Shown here: piece by piece, positions 1 to 6,721 of the stretch | How positions within the stretch are numbered: position 1 is the first letter of the stretch | Layout of the letters: the number at the start of each line of letters is the position of its first letter | NCBI GenBank assembly: GCA_046594225.1 | Contig: JBKJPW010000027.1 | Span: forward strand, 1 to 16,588 | Direction of reading: 5' to 3' | Length of the DNA stretch: 16,588 bases | Origin: UBA4416 sp046594225 | Lineage (GTDB): Bacteria > Bacteroidota > Bacteroidia > B-17B0 > Aurantibacillaceae | Made by a program: the position numbers and the translations under genes | Notes under the pieces: generated by a model | Told to the model about the DNA's origin: nothing | The model's input: the letters and a program-made list of their open reading frames with translations, nothing else | Database searches by the model: none

Positions 1-1
1 G

Positions 2-1051
2 GAGTTATTTTGGTGTACAGCTGACGTAGGCTGGATAACAGGACATTCGTATATAGCATACGGACCATTATTAGCAGGCGCAAGTGCTGTGTTATTTGAA
101 GGTGTTCCAACGTATCCTGATGCAGGACGTTTTTGGAAAGTAATCGATAAGCATAAGGTAACTCATTTTTATACCGCACCAACAGCAATCAGAGCATTAG
201 AAGCAGCGGGATTAGAATTTGTAAAACCTTATAAATTAGATTCATTAAAAGTATTAGGAAGTGTTGGAGAACCCATAAACGAAGAAGCTTGGCATTGGTA
301 CAATAAAAATATTGGAAAAGAAAAATGCCCCATTGTTGATACTTGGTGGCAAACCGAAACCGGAGGGATTATGATTTCGGCTTTAGCAGGAGTTACGCCA
401 ACTAAACCAAGTTTTGCAACGTTACCATTGCCTGGCATTCAACCAATGTTAGTAGATGAAAAGGGAAACGAAATTTTAGGGAATAATGTAGAAGGAAATT
501 TATGTATTAAGTATCCTTGGCCATCTATCATTCGTACGACTTATGGAGATCATGCAAGATGTAAACAAGCGTATTTTGAAACTTACCCAGGATTGTATTT
601 TACAGGAGATGGTTGCCGCAGAGACGAGAATGGTTTTTATAGAATTACAGGAAGAGTAGATGATGTGATGAATATTTCAGGCCACCGTATTGGAACTGCA
701 GAAGTTGAAAGCGCTATTAATGCACATGCTGATGTAGTTGAAAGTGCCGTGGTGGGTTATCCGCACGAGATTAAAGGGCAAGGAATTTATGCCTATGTCA
801 TAGTGCCATCTACAACTAAAGATCATGACACTTTACGAAAAGAAATTATTGCTGAAGTCAATAAAATTATTGGCCCAATAGCTAAGCCCGACAAAATTCA
901 AATAGTAAGTGGTTTACCAAAAACACGTAGTGGAAAAATTATGCGTCGTATTTTGCGTAAAGTAGCCGAAGGTGATGTGAGTAATTTAGGTGACACATCT
1001 ACATTACTTGACCCATCTGTGGTTGATGAAATTGTGAAAGGGAAGCTTTAA
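2..1051 (+). CDS. acs: acetyl-CoA synthetase, C-terminal part (5' end outside window)
   Basis: AMP-forming acetate:CoA ligase, a cytosolic enzyme that activates acetate to acetyl-CoA through acetyl-AMP. The reading frame is open from base 2, so the ATG at 89 is only an internal Met; about 350 of the usual ~640-650 residues are present. Visible motifs in order are FWCTADVGWITGHSY near the edge, the adenylation core DTWWQTETGG, the hinge-region block FTGDGCRRDENGFYRITGR followed by VDDVMNISGHR, and a C-terminal PKTRSGKIMRR. In known Acs enzymes the Lys of SGKIMRR (codon 935-937 here) is essential for adenylation and is the site of regulatory acetylation. No terminator is seen in the 94-bp gap to the next gene. 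The identification is secure; only the N-terminal CoA/AMP-binding part is missing. Confidence 0.97.
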   Translation, partial: ELFWCTADVGWITGHSYIAYGPLLAGASAVLFEGVPTYPDAGRFWKVIDKHKVTHFYTAPTAIRALEAAGLEFVKPYKLDSLKVLGSVGEPINEEAWHWYNKNIGKEKCPIVDTWWQTETGGIMISALAGVTPTKPSFATLPLPGIQPMLVDEKGNEILGNNVEGNLCIKYPWPSIIRTTYGDHARCKQAYFETYPGLYFTGDGCRRDENGFYRITGRVDDVMNISGHRIGTAEVESAINAHADVVESAVVGYPHEIKGQGIYAYVIVPSTTKDHDTLRKEIIAEVNKIIGPIAKPDKIQIVSGLPKTRSGKIMRRILRKVAEGDVSNLGDTSTLLDPSVVDEIVKGKL

Positions 1052-1145
1052 AGATTCTCATTGAAAACCATTTATCATGATATAGGCACGATTTTTGAAA
1101 AAAAGCATTAAATTAGTGTTACAATAAATTTAAACCAATTAAAAA

Positions 1146-2108
1146 ATGAGAACAAAAAAATTTCTGCTTAACGCTACCATAGTGTGTGTTGGGGTTTTAT
1201 TAACTTTTTCAAGTTGTAAGAAAAAGGAAGATGAAAAGAAAGATGAATCAGGGCAAACGTCTACAGATTCTCGTCAAGCCATTAGTGAAAATGACGCATC
1301 AATTGATGACGTTAATAAAACAATTAGTGATTATCCTAATATGCACGGACGTACGTCACAGACTGCTCAAACCAATACGATTGGTGGGTTAACTGTAGAC
1401 ACTACAGGGTCATATATGGGAACTATCAAATTAAATTACGACGGTATAACAGTTGTTAATAACAGAAAACGCAGTGGATCTATTCGTTTAACGATTATTA
1501 ATTATACTGGTGGACAAAGATGGAAAATGGCTGGATGTGTAATGAAAGTAGAATATTTAGCTTATAGAGTAACTCGCGCTTCTGATGCTGCATTTATCGA
1601 ATTAAATGGTATGCAAAACCTAACAAATGTTAGTGGTGGTACTTGGTGGGAACTGTATACGTTTGCACAACCAAATTTAGCCAGTTCAGTAACTGGAACT
1701 AATTTAAGTGTTAACTTTAATGGAGGCGGAACAGCCAGTTATAATATTAACCGAAAATTCACTTATACACTAAGTGCTACTTATATATTAACCTGTACAG
1801 GCGAAGGAATTGGCTCATCAGGTGGATTAAATAATTTAGAAAATTATGGTACAACACGCGATGGAGACGCTTTCACTAGCCAGGTAAGTACACCAATTGT
1901 TTGGAACACAACTTGCGGATCTTGGGCACCACTTGCAGGACAATTGGTTATTAAAGTGCCAGCTAAAGCTTTGGTTTTAAATTGTTTATTCGGTGTAAAT
2001 TCAGCGGGAACACCTATCGTAGTTGGCACTAATCAATGTGCTTACGGATGGAAATTAGACTGGGTTTACGGACCCAACACTGGCACTAAAACGATAGGAT
2101 ATTCATAA
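1146..2108 (+). CDS. unrecognised lipoprotein with an acidic/Lys-rich tether
   Basis: 320 residues, family not recognised. Residues 1-23 form a signal peptide ending in a lipobox (FSSC, Cys24), so the mature protein should be lipidated. The first mature residues are KKKEDEKKDE, a charged, acid-rich stretch like the lipoprotein export signals that send Bacteroidota lipoproteins to the cell surface; surface exposure is an inference. A Ser/Thr/Asp linker follows to about residue 80. From about residue 85 the sequence looks like a secreted beta-rich domain, with alternating hydrophobic positions, many Asn/Gly/Thr and aromatic WW and WKL segments. Cysteines in the C-terminal half could pair. The ATG at 1146 is preceded by an A-rich leader without a clear Shine-Dalgarno. 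The gene stands alone between acs and a strong terminator just after its stop. Confidence 0.85.
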   Translation: MRTKKFLLNATIVCVGVLLTFSSCKKKEDEKKDESGQTSTDSRQAISENDASIDDVNKTISDYPNMHGRTSQTAQTNTIGGLTVDTTGSYMGTIKLNYDGITVVNNRKRSGSIRLTIINYTGGQRWKMAGCVMKVEYLAYRVTRASDAAFIELNGMQNLTNVSGGTWWELYTFAQPNLASSVTGTNLSVNFNGGGTASYNINRKFTYTLSATYILTCTGEGIGSSGGLNNLENYGTTRDGDAFTSQVSTPIVWNTTCGSWAPLAGQLVIKVPAKALVLNCLFGVNSAGTPIVVGTNQCAYGWKLDWVYGPNTGTKTIGYS

Positions 2109-2121
2109 TTTAAGTAACATT

Positions 2122-2159
2122 AAAAAATCCCAGAAGAAAATTTTTTTCTGGGATTTTTT
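2122..2159. terminator. bidirectional intrinsic terminator
   Basis: A perfect 14-bp stem pairs 2122-2135 with 2146-2159 around a 10-nt loop. The core is TCCCAGAA/TTCTGGGA, with A6 on one side and a T tract on the other, so it can stop transcription in both directions. It lies between the converging lipoprotein gene (stop at 2108) and the acyl-CoA dehydrogenase gene (stop at 2176). Confidence 0.88.
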
Positions 2160-2175
2160 TGCAATTTATTTTTAA

Positions 2176-3360
2176 TTAAGAAAACGCATTAAATCCTGTA
2201 ACATCCATACCAGTAATTAACAAGTGGATATCATGAGTTCCTTCATACGTAATAACAGATTCTAAATTCATCATGTGTCGCATAATTGGATATTCACCTG
2301 TAATACCCATTCCTCCATGTATTTGACGTGCTTCACGAGCAATTTGTAAAGCCATGTTCACATTGTTACGTTTAGCCATACTAATTTGAGCAGGTGTGGC
2401 GCGGTGTTCGTTTTTCAACACACCTAATCTCCAAGTTAATAATTGAGCCTTAGTGATTTCCGTAATCATTTCAGCTAATTTTTTTTGTGTTAATTGAAAA
2501 GCACCAATTGGTTTACCAAACTGCACACGTTCTTTACTGTAACGTAAAGCGCTATCATAACAATCCATAGCAGCACCAATTACACCCCAAGCAATGCCAA
2601 AACGTGCAGAGTTCAAACAACCCAAAGGCCCTTTTAAGCCTTTAATAGTTGGGAAAATATTTTCTTTAGGAACTTTTACATTATCAAATACTAATTCTCC
2701 TGTTGAACTAGCACGTAAACTCCATTTACCATGAGTTTCTGGAGTTGTAAACCCTTCCATTCCCCTTTCTACAACCAACCCTCTAATTTCTCCTGCTTCA
2801 TCTTTAGCCCAAACCACTGCAATATCAGCAAATGGCGAATTACTAATCCACATTTTAGCACCATTTAAGATTACGTGTTTTCCATCTCCCGCATCTTTAT
2901 AGTTAGTTAACATGCCCGAGGGGTTACTTCCATGGTCTGGTTCTGTTAAACCAAAACAACCCATTAAATCGCCAGTTGCTAATTTTGGTAAATATTTTTT
3001 CTTTTGTTCTTCGCTGCCGTATGTATAAATTGGGAACATTACTAAAGAACTTTGAACAGATGCTGTTGAACGTAAACCACTATCGCCACGCTCTAACTCC
3101 TGCATAATTAATCCATAGCTAATTTGATCTAAACCAGGACCACCATATTCTGCAGGAATATAAGGACCAAAAGCGCCAATTTCTGCTAAGCCTTTAATCC
3201 ATTGTTTAGGAAACTTAGTTGTTTGACAAGCATCTTCAACAATTGGAGTTACTTCTTTTTTTACCCATGCACGGGCAGTATCACGAATTAATTTATGTTC
3301 ATCACTTAATAATTCATCCATTAAATAATAATCGTGTGCTTGAAAGTTATCTGTAGCCAT
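2176..3360 (-). CDS. gcdH: glutaryl-CoA dehydrogenase-like acyl-CoA dehydrogenase
   Basis: FAD-dependent acyl-CoA dehydrogenase of 394 residues, full length for the family. The closest match I can recall is glutaryl-CoA dehydrogenase, which converts glutaryl-CoA to crotonyl-CoA and CO2 in lysine and tryptophan breakdown. Visible GCDH-type blocks: DSGLRS with Arg97 (the position of the substrate-carboxylate-binding Arg in GCDH) followed by SVQSSLVM, the flavin-site block CFGLTEPDHGSNPSGM (135-150), WISNSP, NSARFGIAWGVIGAA (250-264), RVQFGKP (278-284) and YEGTHDIH near the C-terminus. Glu373 of YEGT is the expected catalytic base. The ATG at 3360 gives the usual N-terminus with no signal peptide. 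It is transcribed alone toward the terminator at 2122-2159. The acyl-CoA dehydrogenase assignment is near certain; specificity for glutaryl-CoA is likely but rests on motif similarity. Confidence 0.9.
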   Translation of the reverse strand: MATDNFQAHDYYLMDELLSDEHKLIRDTARAWVKKEVTPIVEDACQTTKFPKQWIKGLAEIGAFGPYIPAEYGGPGLDQISYGLIMQELERGDSGLRSTASVQSSLVMFPIYTYGSEEQKKKYLPKLATGDLMGCFGLTEPDHGSNPSGMLTNYKDAGDGKHVILNGAKMWISNSPFADIAVVWAKDEAGEIRGLVVERGMEGFTTPETHGKWSLRASSTGELVFDNVKVPKENIFPTIKGLKGPLGCLNSARFGIAWGVIGAAMDCYDSALRYSKERVQFGKPIGAFQLTQKKLAEMITEITKAQLLTWRLGVLKNEHRATPAQISMAKRNNVNMALQIAREARQIHGGMGITGEYPIMRHMMNLESVITYEGTHDIHLLITGMDVTGFNAFS

Positions 3361-3373
3361 TTTATGTTTTTTA

Positions 3374-3415
3374 ATTGTGCAATATTACGAAATAATCACC
3401 TTTTCTATGCACAAT
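3374..3415. promoter_or_regulatory. 8-bp inverted repeat upstream of the acyl-CoA dehydrogenase
   Basis: ATTGTGCA at 3374-3381 is perfectly inverted as TGCACAAT at 3408-3415. The centres are 34 bp apart, about three helical turns. It lies 14-55 bp upstream of the dehydrogenase ATG (3360), where a promoter should be. It could be a pair of regulator half-sites; no regulator gene is visible nearby, and chance is possible in AT-rich DNA. Confidence 0.25.
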
Positions 3416-3541
3416 AACTAATAAAAAATAGAATGATAATATTGTAAAATGCTTAAAGAAGTTATAGGAAAAGAACAAGTTTATCTACTATCAGCCAAAC
3501 CTTTGTCTGTTTTAACTATCAAAAATAGGCTCTTAGCTTTT

Positions 3542-3576
3542 TTTGAAACAACCGCCTTTTTTAGTTCTTTACTTTG
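3542..3576 (+). promoter_or_regulatory. possible Bacteroidota-type promoter for the small Cys-rich lipoprotein
   Basis: TTTG at 3542-3545 is followed after 23 bp by TTACTTTG at 3569-3576, close to the Bacteroidota consensus TTTG-N(17-23)-TAnnTTTG but with one mismatch in the -7 element. It would leave a leader of roughly 50 nt before the ATG at 3637. The rest of the 276-bp stretch 3361-3636 shows no convincing gene. Confidence 0.3.
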
Positions 3577-3636
3577 TGTTAGAGTTAGGTAAATAACTAA
3601 TTCATTAAATAAGTATTAACCTAAAAACAGGAAATT

Positions 3637-3876
3637 ATGAAAAAATCTATTATCGCCATTGTGGCATTATTTACACTTAGTTTAGTGTCTTGTAAAAAAA
3701 ATTATGTTTGTGAATGCACAATTACAAGAACAGGAAGTTCAAGCTCAACAACATCTGCGGATGGCAATTATACCTTTAAGGATACAAGGGTTAGAGCGGA
3801 AAGCCGTTGTAATGCACAAGAAGGATCTGGAACTGATTTTTTTGGAGACTACACGAGAGACTGTCAAATTAAATAA
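3637..3876 (+). CDS. small Cys-rich lipoprotein
   Basis: 79 residues, family not recognised. It starts with a clear lipoprotein signal peptide, MKKSIIAIVALFTLSLVSC, with Cys19 as the lipidated residue followed by Lys-Lys. The ~60-residue mature part holds four more cysteines (a CEC pair at 25 and 27, then 58 and 76), enough for two disulfides in the periplasm. Between them are a Ser/Thr-rich stretch and a short basic/acidic segment. The AGGAAATT before the ATG is a modest ribosome-binding candidate. It is a single gene with its own terminator at 3931-3967. Another frame starting at 3704 overlaps it but lacks a signal peptide; the lipoprotein frame is clearly the real one. Confidence 0.8.
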   Translation: MKKSIIAIVALFTLSLVSCKKNYVCECTITRTGSSSSTTSADGNYTFKDTRVRAESRCNAQEGSGTDFFGDYTRDCQIK

Positions 3877-3896
3877 CAAAACTTGATTTAATTTTC

Positions 3897-3929
3897 ATGC
3901 AAGAAACATTAAAGTTTATATTCTTGCAT
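3897..3929. repeat. 9-bp inverted repeat in the 3' untranslated region
   Basis: ATGCAAGAA (3897-3905) pairs perfectly with TTCTTGCAT (3921-3929) around a 15-nt loop. It sits directly upstream of the terminator stem, between two converging genes. It could form a second hairpin at the 3' end of the lipoprotein mRNA; no poly-T follows, so it is not itself a terminator. Confidence 0.4.
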
Positions 3930-3930
3930 T

Positions 3931-3967
3931 AAAAAAGGCTCTACAAGATAATTGTAGAGCCTTTTTT
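3931..3967. terminator. bidirectional intrinsic terminator
   Basis: A perfect 16-bp stem, AAAAAAGGCTCTACAA (3931-3946) with its complement at 3952-3967, encloses a 5-nt loop. It has A and T tracts on the two sides. It ends transcription of the small lipoprotein on the plus strand and of the long minus-strand gene train whose last stop codon is at 3988. Confidence 0.92.
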
Positions 3968-3987
3968 TGATAATAAAATGAAACTAT

Positions 3988-4323
3988 TTAGTGATGAGCG
4001 TGTTCTTCAACTTTTGCTGGAGCAACTATAGTCGTATCTGCTTTTACAGTCGAATCTGCAACAGCAGTATGTTCTTCTGTAGCCATAGTTTCATGAGCTT
4101 CAGCACCATGCTCTGCGCCTGCAGCATCATGTTCGCCATGTTTTGCTTCACAAGCAGCTTCACACTTTTCCTTATCTCCTTCGCAGCAACCATGTTTTTT
4201 ATCACAAGTACTAACGGCTAATAAAATAATTAATACTGTAACTAAAGCCATAATTAGGGGTGTACGAAATGACACTTCTTTAGGCTCAGTTGAATGATTA
4301 TCGTGGTCGTGATGAGAACTCAT
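3988..4323 (-). CDS. His/Cys-rich single-span membrane protein
   Basis: 111 residues, family not recognised. The N-terminus carries a His cluster (His4, 5, 7 and 10). One hydrophobic segment follows (about residues 22-39), ending at Cys40. Next comes a Cys/His-rich knot, CDKKHGCCEGDKEKCEAACE (40-59, five Cys), and then a low-complexity Ala/Glu/His tail ending HAHH. In all there are 13 His and 5 Cys in 111 residues, which suggests binding of a transition metal; this is inferred from composition only. VSTC at 37-40 is a poor lipobox, so a transmembrane anchor is the more likely reading. It is the last gene of the minus-strand train, 56 bp after the T9SS-protein gene, with a possible promoter of its own in that gap. 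The terminator at 3931-3967 follows. Confidence 0.75.
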   Translation of the reverse strand: MSSHHDHDNHSTEPKEVSFRTPLIMALVTVLIILLAVSTCDKKHGCCEGDKEKCEAACEAKHGEHDAAGAEHGAEAHETMATEEHTAVADSTVKADTTIVAPAKVEEHAHH

Positions 4324-4348
4324 ATAATTTGGTTTAAAAAATTTGTGG

Positions 4349-4379
4349 TAAAAATAATTTATTTATTCATTAATCAAAA
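4349..4379 (-). promoter_or_regulatory. possible promoter for the His/Cys-rich protein
   Basis: On the minus strand TTTTG (4379-4375) is followed after 18 bp by TATTTTTA (4356-4349), one base off the Bacteroidota -7 consensus TAnnTTTG. It fills the 56-bp gap before the ATG at 4323. Such matches are easy to find by chance in DNA this AT-rich. Confidence 0.28.
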
Positions 4380-5489
4380 CTATTGTATCGAAATTTTTAA
4401 GGATTGTTTACCTTCTAAATTAGACAGATTCAAAATATATATGCCTTTGGCTAAATTAGATACATCTAGTGTATGCTGATTAACAATGTTTGAATTGTCG
4501 TTTAAACTATTTGATAAGACCGATTTGCCTTGTACATCAACTAACTCAGCTTTTATAACACTACCATTTTTAGGAATAATAATAGTTAACTGATTAGTTG
4601 CAGGATTTGGAAAAACAGAGAGTGCCAATTGTTGAGTCTCTTCCTTTATTCCAACAAAAGTGCGAAGTTTGTCTCTATATCTAGCTTGTGTGGGAACAAA
4701 ACTCCCTGCAATTACACTTCCAGACACCTCCAAATAAGGAATTTTCTCTGTTAATGTTAGCCATTGGTAACTGCGAACATAATTAGGAAATCCAAATTTA
4801 TTAAATGGAGTAGGCAAGGCATTAATTTTAATTGTATCAATAGAGTATTGAGTCGTTACCACTCTTAAACAAGTTTCAGTTCCATAAGGTGTTGTAATTG
4901 TTCCCCAACCATCTGCTTCAGTAATACGGTAACCATGTTTTTTATAAGTAAATGGAATTGCACTAAAACTGGGAGTTGAAAAATTAAAGGTGCTCGAGTC
5001 TCTATCCGAGTAATTTAAAGGAAACACATATAACTCATCATCATTATTTCCTTGGGCAGTTGTTCCTATTGGAATTCCAGATAAAGTTAAGCCTAATCCC
5101 TCGGCATTAAAAGACGTCGTGCCGTTTTTTTTATAAAAACTATAAATGTTTGTAATTGAAATAGGAATAGTTACTCCAGGAAATGAAGGAATTGGAACTG
5201 TATCTAATGTTAATTCCCCATATTTTGGCGGAAAAAAGTAGAATGTATATGGCGTAGCACTTGAAGGTTGAAAAAAACGCATCCCTTGACTTGTAGAATC
5301 TAATGCGCTGAAATCCCAGTTATAATTAACTCCCGTTGTGGTATAATCTCCCACGCTGTTTAAGGCAGCATTGCTATAACGCCCAGTATCACCACTAATA
5401 GGCATATTTGTTGAAGTGATAACAATCTGGGATTGTAGACTAATGCTTAAAAAAGCAATAACAATAAGAAGTAGATTTTTGTTCATCAA
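4380..5489 (-). CDS. secreted protein with T9SS type A sorting domain
   Basis: 369 residues. Residues 1-20 form a signal peptide (hydrophobic LLLIVIAFLSISL core, likely cut near QSQ). The C-terminal ~80 residues (288-369) are a type A T9SS sorting domain: LSVFPNPATNQLTI opening, then VDVQGK, LDVSNLAKGIYIL and the final KISIQ. In known T9SS substrates this domain is removed as the cargo crosses the outer membrane, and the cargo is often attached to the surface. The ~265-residue passenger has no motif I recognise; it is rich in Thr, Ser, Tyr and Pro and looks like beta-structure. Two adjacent ATGs (5489 and 5486) could both start it. It begins 36 bp after the Gly-rich TPM gene and may be co-transcribed with it. 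Confidence 0.88.
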   Translation of the reverse strand: MMNKNLLLIVIAFLSISLQSQIVITSTNMPISGDTGRYSNAALNSVGDYTTTGVNYNWDFSALDSTSQGMRFFQPSSATPYTFYFFPPKYGELTLDTVPIPSFPGVTIPISITNIYSFYKKNGTTSFNAEGLGLTLSGIPIGTTAQGNNDDELYVFPLNYSDRDSSTFNFSTPSFSAIPFTYKKHGYRITEADGWGTITTPYGTETCLRVVTTQYSIDTIKINALPTPFNKFGFPNYVRSYQWLTLTEKIPYLEVSGSVIAGSFVPTQARYRDKLRTFVGIKEETQQLALSVFPNPATNQLTIIIPKNGSVIKAELVDVQGKSVLSNSLNDNSNIVNQHTLDVSNLAKGIYILNLSNLEGKQSLKISIQ

Positions 5490-5514
5490 TATTTTTTTAA
5501 CAGATATAAATATA

Positions 5515-5522
5515 CAAATTTA
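5515..5522 (-). promoter_or_regulatory. possible -7 element before the T9SS-sorted protein
   Basis: TAAATTTG on the minus strand (5522-5515) matches the Bacteroidota -7 consensus TAnnTTTG exactly, 25 bp upstream of the ATG at 5489. No good TTTG element is seen 17-23 bp further upstream, which lies in the coding end of the TPM gene. The T9SS gene may therefore have its own start or depend on read-through from the lemA operon. Confidence 0.25.
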
Positions 5523-5525
5523 TTA

Positions 5526-6281
5526 TTACCAACTACCACCAGAACCTCCGCCGCCTCCAGAGCCTCCACCAAAGCCTCCAAAAGACGAGCCGCCCCCACC
5601 GCCACTATATCCACCTCCAAAAGACGAGCCACCACCAAAGTAAGTCATACCGCCACCTCTTCCACCACCTTTAAACATAATCAAAACAAAGACGATTACT
5701 AAAATAATGAATAAAATAGGATGATTTCTCACAAACCCCTCTATTCCATTAGCTTTGGGTTCTGTTTTTTCGTTGTATTCGCCTTTGGCAGCCTGCATTA
5801 ATGCTTGGCAACCAGCCTCTAAACCTTCATAAAACTGTTGTTCTTTAAAGTAAGGAACAATTTGATTTTCACGAATATGTTTGGTTTGCAAATCGGTAAT
5901 AGCACCTTCTAAGCCATAGCCAACAGAGATAAATAGTTTTCGTTCTCCCGAGCCTCCTGTGGGTTTTACTAACACAACAATACCATTGTTTTTGCCTTTT
6001 TGTCCTACTCCCCAACTATTTAAAACTCCAACAGCAAAGGACGCATCATCTAAACCATTTAAATCGTCTACAATGACAATACAAATTTGATTAGAAGTTT
6101 CTAAACTAAAATCTTGTAATTGTCTTTCCAGTTGCTCCTCTTGTTGTGAAGAGATAAAATTTGGAAAATCTTTGGATAGATTATTATATAATCGTTCCGG
6201 ACTAGGTCGTTCTGGAATCTGCGAAAATACAGGTTTTGTACATAAAGCAAAAAGAGCTGTTATCCAAAAAAGTGCTTTCAA
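5526..6281 (-). CDS. secreted TPM-domain (YgcG/Psb32-type) protein with Gly-rich tail, TTG start
   Basis: 251 residues. Residues 1-20 are a signal peptide (KALFWITALFALC core, cut near VFSQ). A TPM domain spans about 38-165, with its usual elements QICIVIVDDLNG, KNNGIVVLV (97-105) and ISVGYGLEGAITD (118-130). A single membrane span lies at 187-203. The cytoplasmic tail (205-251) is almost pure Gly/Ser/Phe with a thrice-seen SSFGG or similar unit and the family-typical SGGSW end. TPM proteins are membrane proteins of uncertain role; plant relatives assist photosystem assembly. The start is TTG, placed directly after the TAA of the preceding gene and in the same frame. No ATG exists in the signal-peptide region, so the TTG is needed to keep the export signal. 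Confidence 0.87.
   Translation of the reverse strand: MKALFWITALFALCTKPVFSQIPERPSPERLYNNLSKDFPNFISSQQEEQLERQLQDFSLETSNQICIVIVDDLNGLDDASFAVGVLNSWGVGQKGKNNGIVVLVKPTGGSGERKLFISVGYGLEGAITDLQTKHIRENQIVPYFKEQQFYEGLEAGCQALMQAAKGEYNEKTEPKANGIEGFVRNHPILFIILVIVFVLIMFKGGGRGGGMTYFGGGSSFGGGYSGGGGGSSFGGFGGGSGGGGGSGGSW
5575..5630. repeat. 17-bp direct repeat inside the Gly-rich tail
   Basis: CCTCCAAAAGACGAGCC occurs at 5575-5591 and again at 5614-5630. It encodes the repeated SSFGG unit of the TPM protein tail (minus strand). It is coding low complexity and could allow slippage or recombination changes in tail length. Confidence 0.7.
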
Positions 6282-6716
6282 TTAGTAGGAAATAGTATTA
6301 GAAAGTTCATTTTTATCGTCACTTTCCAAAGGAAAATGCAGTTTCAATTTCTCTCCACACAAGTCTACCGCTTTTTCTATCCCAGTTACATAATCATTTT
6401 GCTTAAAGTATTCAATGGCACAATCAGTGATGCTTTTCCAAAACTCATCACTCACTTTTTGATGAATTCCTTCATCTCCCCACACAGCAAAAGATTTAGA
6501 GTCAATGGCTAGAAAAAACAAAATACCATTTCGGTCTTTTGTTTGCTGCATATTCAATTTTTCAAAATGTTTTTTGCATTCTATTAAAGGATCGCCCGCA
6601 CAAGTTTTTTCAACATGTACACGTATTTCGCCCGAAGTTTTTGCCTCGGCTAATTGAATCGCCTTTATTAAGCGAGCATCATCATCAGATGATAATAATC
6701 GTTTTTTAAAAAACAT
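6282..6716 (-). CDS. short TPM-domain protein without signal peptide
   Basis: 144 residues. Almost the whole protein is a TPM domain (about 10-130): the TSGEIRVHVE strand (27-36), RNGILFFLAID (62-72) matching the KNNGIVVLV strand of the neighbouring TPM protein, and a conserved acidic loop WGDEGIH (79-85). There is no signal peptide or membrane span, so the protein may work at the inner face of the membrane. It begins 5 bp after the lemA stop and ends in TAA immediately before the TTG of the second TPM gene, in the same frame. The order lemA, short TPM, secreted TPM is a gene set I know from other Bacteroidota; its biochemical role is not established. Confidence 0.87.
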   Translation of the reverse strand: MFFKKRLLSSDDDARLIKAIQLAEAKTSGEIRVHVEKTCAGDPLIECKKHFEKLNMQQTKDRNGILFFLAIDSKSFAVWGDEGIHQKVSDEFWKSITDCAIEYFKQNDYVTGIEKAVDLCGEKLKLHFPLESDDKNELSNTISY

Positions 6717-6721
6717 GATTA

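Noticed and set aside
1073..1082. TATCATGATA palindrome after acs
   Set aside because: A 10-bp AT-rich palindrome is expected by chance here and it is not followed by a T tract.
3526..3552. Possible terminator (GGCTCTTAGC followed by a T run)
   Set aside because: The stem is only about five pairs including a G-T pair, and no gene ends just before it.
3449..3592. 47-codon open frame on the plus strand in the 276-bp gap
   Set aside because: It starts ATG CTT AAA but has no ribosome-binding signal, no recognisable features, and overlaps the possible promoter of the next gene. It is most likely chance.
3704..3886. 60-codon frame overlapping the small lipoprotein
   Set aside because: It lies inside the lipoprotein gene in another frame and lacks the signal peptide that makes the main frame convincing.
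5416..5643. Plus-strand Pro-rich open frame
   Set aside because: It is the antisense of the Gly-rich tail and of the T9SS gene start; the Pro runs are the complement of Gly codons.
5526..6716. A single TPM-TPM gene broken by a nonsense mutation
   Set aside because: Each half has a complete TPM domain and the second has its own signal peptide right after the stop, so two separate genes fit better than one broken gene.
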